Below are positions 49,466 to 64,000 of a stretch of DNA of 64,000 nt, piece by piece. Source of the DNA: Patagioenas fasciata. Its lineage: Eukaryota; Chordata; Aves; Columbiformes; Columbidae. Both the position numbers and the translations under genes were made by a program. The notes beneath the pieces were generated by a model that was given only the letters and a program-made list of their open reading frames with translations, searched no databases and was not told where the DNA came from. How positions within the stretch are numbered: position 1 is the first letter of the stretch; every line of letters begins with the position of its first letter. The stretch is taken from assembly GCF_037038585.1 (NCBI RefSeq), contig NC_092541.1, positions 2,043,445 to 2,107,444 of the forward strand. Direction: 5' to 3'.

Positions 49466-49554
49466 GCGGGCGAGGGCGGCCCCGCCGCTGTGCGCTCCTC
49501 CCTCCAGCAGGTGGCGCGGCGGTGCCCGCCGGGAGCAGACGAGAGGAGGCGGTG

Positions 49555-49614
49555 CCGCGCAGCCGGAAAGGGCCGCGTCACGTGGGCACACCCGGAAGCG
49601 GCGGGCGAGCGGCG
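49555..49614 (+). promoter_or_regulatory. MIEN1: MIEN1 CpG-island promoter
   Basis: Within 60 bases before the ATG there is an E-box CACGTG (49579-49584) and an ETS-type CCGGAAG (49592-49598), with another ccggaaa at 49563. No TATA box. This is typical for a housekeeping-type start. Confidence 0.6.
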
Positions 49615-51611
49615 ATGAGCGGCGGGGCCGAGGAGGCGGCGGCGGCGGCCGGGACGGGGCCCGGGGCCGAGCGGCGGGTCCGCATCGTGGTGGAGTATTG
49701 GTGAGCACCGCGCCGGCCACGGGCTGTGCCGCTCCGCCGCCTGCGGGGCTTGCGGCGCTGCCGGCGGCCAAGAACTGGGGAGGCCAATGGCACCGGGGCT
49801 GGGATAGAACGGGGGTGTTCAGTAGGTCAGAGAGGTTCTCCTGCCCCTCTGCTCTGCCCTGGGGAGACCACACCTGGAATATTGTGTCCAGTTGTGGCCC
49901 CTCAGTTCCAGAAGGACAGGGAACTGCTGGAGAGAGTCCAGCGCAGCCACCAAGATGCTGAAGGGAGTGGAGCATCTCCCGTGTGAGGAAAGGCTGAGGG
50001 AGCTGGGGCTCTGGAGCTGGAGAAGAGGAGACTGAGGGGGGACTCATTCCTGGGGATCAATATGGAAAGGGGCAGTGTCAGGAGGATGGAGCCAGGCTCT
50101 TCTGGGTGACAACCAGTGACAGGACAAGGGGCAATGGGTGCAAACTGGAACACAAAAGGTTCCACTTAAATTTGAGAAGAAACTTGTTCATGGTGAGGGT
50201 GTCAGAGCCTGGCCCAGGCTGCCCAGGGAGGTTGTGGAGTCTCCTTCTCTGCAGACATTCAAACCCGCCTGGACACCTTCCTGTGGAACCTCAGCTGGGT
50301 GTTCCTGCTCCATGGGGGGATTGCACTGGATGAGCTTTCCAGGGCCCTTCAGCCCCTGACATTCTGTGATTCTGGGTTTGGGGGGGACACAGGGACAGGG
50401 GTGACACAGGGACGGAGGTCGTGGAGTTAGGGGTCAGCAGCAGGGGAGGTGGGTGCTGAGGGTCCTCACTTTGGGGAGGGGTTGGACAGGGTGATGGGGG
50501 ATGCTGGTGGGGGCTCCCCCGGCTGCGCCCCCCTCTCACCTGCCCCCCCCACCCCCAGCGAGCCCTGCGGCTTCGAGCCCACGTACCAGGAGCTGGCGAG
50601 CGCGGTGCGGGAGGAGTACCCCGACATCGAGATCGAGTCCCGCCTGGGGGGCACCGGTAAGGCTGCGGGGGGGCCCTGCTGGGGTGTGCTGTGGGTTGGG
50701 TGACCCCCACCTGCTTCCACAGCAGTGCAGGGTGTCAGCCCTGGTTTGGGGGGGCTGAGCTGGTGGAAACTTTCTGGTGAGGCTGGAGGGGGTTGTGCCC
50801 TTGTTGAGTGCTGCACGTTGTGGGGGCTGCCCCTCACCCAGGTCTCGGGGCACGCAGAGACTCTGGAGCCTGGGGGGCTGGCGGAACCCCCCCAGGCTCT
50901 CTGGGGGTGCCTTGTGTGCTCTGCCAGCCCTGTCTTGCCACTGGGGGTGACACTGTGGCGTCTCTGCCTCCTGTGTGCCTGTGCTGGAGCTCGGTGCGGC
51001 AGCAATGGCAGTGGGATGGGCGAGAAGTTGGTGACACCATATAGGGCAGGGACACGGGGTTGTGACACTGTGCAGGTTGGGGACACAGCTCACAGTTTGG
51101 CCCCGGGTGCTTTTCAGGTGCCTTTGAGATTGAGATCAACGGGCAGCTGGTTTTCTCCAAGCTGGAGAATGGAGGATTTCCCTACGAGAAGGACGTGAGT
51201 ACCGGCCCTGCAGGGTCCTTGTGTCACTTTCAGGCAGGTTTATTTTCGCAGTGACCTCCCCCGTGTCCTGTTTTTCCCTGGACATCCCCATTTCCTCACC
51301 CTCCCATTCTCCCTGAGCTCTGGCGACGCTCACGATCCCGTCGGGTGTTGCTCCCCTTCGTACCACCCTGCCAGGACCTGCCGCAGGTCCTGCTGGGGTA
51401 CAGAGGGACCCTGAGCAGTGTGGGGAGCAGAGGAAAAAGGCTCCTGGGCTTCCTGCCTTGGCATGGCCGGGATTTGCCCCCGTGGCGCTGCCTGACCCCC
51501 ACGTATTCTCCCCTCTTGTCTCCTCAGCTGATTGAAGCGATTCGCCGAGCGAGGAATGGGGAACCGCTGGAGAAAATCACCAACAGCCGCCCCCCCTGCG
51601 TCATCCTGTAG
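49615..51611 (+). CDS. MIEN1: MIEN1, migration and invasion enhancer 1 (SelW-like, prenylated)
   Basis: Exons 49615-49700, 50559-50656, 51118-51194 and 51528-51611 join to 345 nt, 114 residues (human 115). From YCEPCGFE to the end it is almost identical to the human protein. The CEPC motif follows the first beta strand, the redox position of the Rdx/selenoprotein-W thioredoxin-like fold, here with cysteine and no selenocysteine. The C-terminus CVIL is a CaaX box of the geranylgeranyl type that places the protein on the inner plasma membrane. The two tyrosines in YCEP and TYQEL match the ITAM-like pair of the family. The first 22 residues are Ala/Gly-rich and differ from human. Head to head with GRB7, tail to tail with ERBB2. 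Confidence 0.97.
49772..50380 (+). mobile_element. CR1 LINE in MIEN1 intron 1
   Basis: A plus-strand CR1 of about 610 bases, with the ORF2 tail and 3' UTR ending 'cattctgtgattctg', in the same orientation as MIEN1. It begins only 71 bases after the exon 1 donor and makes up about 70 percent of the intron. Same subfamily as 15.9 kb, well preserved. Confidence 0.92.
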
Positions 51612-52375
51612 CCCCCGCGCCCGGCTGGGACCTCCCAGCACCCACCAGTGACCACCAGTGACCTCCGACTGGCACCTCCCAGCTTCACGCTGCCTTCATT
51701 TGCTTCCTGCACGTCTGGGGGGGGACCAGGGACATTGGGGCGATGTGACAACGTCAGGACCCTCCCTGGTAACTGGGGGTGAGCGCTGGGATGGGCAGAG
51801 CTGCCAGTACTGGTGTCACTGGGCTGGGGAGGCCATCCTGGCCGGTCCCTTTGGGTCGTGTCCCCGCTGTGCCTGACCCCCCGTGATGTGGAGGGGCTCC
51901 CTACCTGCCTTTGCCTCCCCTCAGCAGTGACGGGGGGGGCTCTCCTCTCCCTCAGCCCCTGCAGATTTGGGGACCCCACCACCAAACTCTTTTCCCAGCC
52001 CTCAGGGGAGCCAGGCCAGGTGTGTGGGGGGTGACTTGGCAGCTCCAGCCCCTCCAGCAGAGGAAAAACCACTCACTCGCAACTTTTAGTGCGATTCGTT
52101 AATAATTAAAGTCTCTCCTGTCACTGTTTAAACTGGTGTGAGGGCAGCAGGGACCGGCTGCCCCCGCCCCGGGCATGGGAACCCCGTCTCGGCTCCGTCC
52201 CCACGGCCAAGAGGTTTATTTAACAGCCACGATTTCCCCCCCCCGCCCCGTCCTCGAGCTTCGCCCCCGTAACGACTCTGCCTCTCACCGGGGGTGGCTG
52301 AGCCGGCCCAGGGGCCCCCCCTATTTATTCTATACTGTGTATAAACCCAGTGAATAAAGGACGGAGGAGAAGGTG
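51612..52375 (+). other. MIEN1: MIEN1 3' UTR with two poly(A) signals
   Basis: ATTAAA near 52,104 and AATAAA at 52353-52358 are possible ends. The longer form would run into the region that also carries minus-strand AATAAA words (plus TTTATT near 52,210 and 52,324), the probable ERBB2 end. Confidence 0.6.
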
Positions 52376-53038
52376 GTGGCCCCTCCTGTGTCCCTTGGTC
52401 ACAGGGGTGGGACAGGGGCACTGAAGCATGAAAATGGGTTTAAATCAGGTCCCAGCTCTTGCCTGCCCGGCGGGATCGGGACTTTTACCCTCCCAAAAAG
52501 CGCGTCCTGCCCTTCGCTGCCTCCCCGGGTGGCAGCAGCTGAGGGAAAGGACACAACTGTCCCTAGGAGGTGACCCCGGGTCCCCTGTGCTGGAGGAAGG
52601 AGGAACCACACAGACTAAGGGAGTCATAAAAAAACAATGTACAATTATCAAATATACATCTCGGTGCGGTACAGTCGGCTTCAAAAGAATCCGGGAGGAG
52701 CTGCAACGCACGTCTGGCGTCCGTCCGCTCTCAGTGCAAGTCCGTGTGTCCCGGCGCGGCGGGGGCGCCGGTATGGGGGGCGGCGAGGGACAGGGACAGC
52801 TTGGAGAGGGGGGTGGTGGCATTGGAGCCTTTGGGGTGACGGCGGTGGGCTGTGTGTCCCCCGGCTCAGTGCAGTTTGGGGGTCCCCACAGCAACACCTG
52901 GCACAAGGGTGACTCTCCAGTCCCCATGAGTGTCCCACAGCGTCCTGGGTTCTCGGTGGCTGGTGTAACAGCCCCAAAGCTCGCCATGCCGTCCCCCTCA
53001 AGCTGCCTTGGCGAAGTGGGGGGGGTGTGTCCCCAGCC
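52205..53038 (-). other. ERBB2: ERBB2 3' UTR
   Basis: Non-coding sequence after the ERBB2 stop. The nearest minus-strand AATAAA words are at plus positions about 52,324 and 52,211, giving a UTR of 700-830 bases. Sequence at 52,620-52,680 is AT-rich, as in mammalian ERBB2 UTR ends, but lacks a canonical hexamer. Confidence 0.5.
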
Positions 53039-63427
<10,389 letters not shown>

Positions 63428-63700
63428 GGTGCTCAGCGCGGGCCGCGGCCCATGGCCCCCGCCGGCCGCTCCGGGAAAGTTTGCGGTGCGGAGCCGCCGC
63501 CTCCCGCCGCTCCCGGGCTCCGCCTGGCGGGGCCGCGCCGCGCGCTCCCGGCCCCGGGGGAGGGCGCGCCCGCTCCCCCTCCACCCCCACCCCCCCCCGC
63601 CATTCCCGCGCGCGCTCCCGCCGCCCCCGCTGCACCGGGAGCATCGGGACCCCCACGCTCCCGGGGGACAGCGAACCCGTCCTGGTGCGGGACGCCCCCC
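63428..63700 (-). promoter_or_regulatory. ERBB2: ERBB2 CpG-island promoter
   Basis: Dense CpG with GC boxes on both strands immediately upstream of the start codon, no clear TATA box. The transcription start cannot be placed by eye. Confidence 0.6.
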
Positions 63701-64000
63701 GGCCCGGTGGTCTCGGGGTCCCGCACCCCGGCGGGGCTGCACCGGCTGCAGGGTTGGGGGTGCGGAGGCGTCACCGCGGGGAGAAAAACCCCGTCCTTGT
63801 CCCCTCACCTGGCCCGCTGGGGCTGTGAGTGTCACCCGTGCAGAGGAAGGGGACAGTAATGCCACTCCTGGGTTTGGGGACGTGAGGATAATCCCAGGGG
63901 TGGGGGGGGGGGGGTCAGTCCCGAGGTGCAGGGACACCCCAGCAGCACGCGATGGGTCCCCAATGAGGTGGCCTGGAGTTGGCATCTGTCCCCTATCCCC
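63701..64000. other. Upstream flank of ERBB2
   Basis: GC-rich sequence including a G-run at about 63,903-63,914. No gene is recognised; in human the next gene on this side is PGAP3, which would lie beyond the window. Confidence 0.5.

Larger units (their letters stand above)
46244..49554. other. GRB7-MIEN1 head-to-head interval
   Basis: GC-rich spacer with several decayed tandem repeats (15-base unit at 46.70 kb, 33-36-base unit at 47.85 kb, upstream repeat at 49.27 kb). CpG-dense patches at about 46.90-47.06 and 48.23-48.60 kb could hold GRB7 non-coding first exons. No protein-coding exon is recognised. Confidence 0.6.

Overview
This is a vertebrate nuclear window, almost certainly from a bird. 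The evidence is about ten CR1 LINE copies as the only recognisable interspersed repeats, very short introns in a GC-rich block, and gene order ERBB2-MIEN1-GRB7-IKZF3 (human 17q12, carried by a microchromosome in birds). The CR1 3' ends look closer to the subfamilies common in non-galliform birds, but I cannot name a species.

Layout. 1-5.2 kb: upstream flank with three CR1 fragments, a CTGT microsatellite and an unassigned CpG island at 0.55-0.9 kb. 5.46-32.48 kb (+): complete IKZF3 (Aiolos), eight coding exons spread over AT-rich introns, 512 residues, with a 3' UTR to about 34.75 kb. Near 36.7 kb the DNA changes to a GC-rich, minisatellite-dense block. 39.27-41.52 kb (-): complete six-exon short-chain dehydrogenase of the RDH8 type (318 residues), absent at this position in human. 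42.39-46.23 kb (-): complete GRB7 (14 coding exons, 527 residues). 49.62-51.61 kb (+): complete MIEN1 (4 exons, 114 residues), with a CR1 in intron 1. 53.04-63.43 kb (-): complete ERBB2 (27 coding exons, 1238 residues). All splice frames were followed by hand; each gene closes to an uninterrupted reading frame of near-human length.

How the genes relate. ERBB2 is a receptor tyrosine kinase, GRB7 is an SH2 adaptor that binds ERBB-family phosphotyrosines, and MIEN1 is a small prenylated membrane protein. These three form the conserved core co-amplified in human HER2-positive tumours. GRB7 and MIEN1 are head to head. MIEN1 and ERBB2 are tail to tail and probably overlap in their 3' UTRs. IKZF3 is a lymphoid zinc-finger regulator. 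The RDH8-like gene is expected to act in photoreceptor retinoid recycling, and its upstream region carries two CRX/OTX-type motifs.

I found no retroviral or LTR element, CRISPR array, tRNA or rRNA. I did not find an undescribed biological system. The most unusual points are the extra RDH8-type gene with its photoreceptor-like promoter, two internally deleted CR1 copies, and the density of minisatellites inside GRB7, RDH8 and ERBB2 introns.
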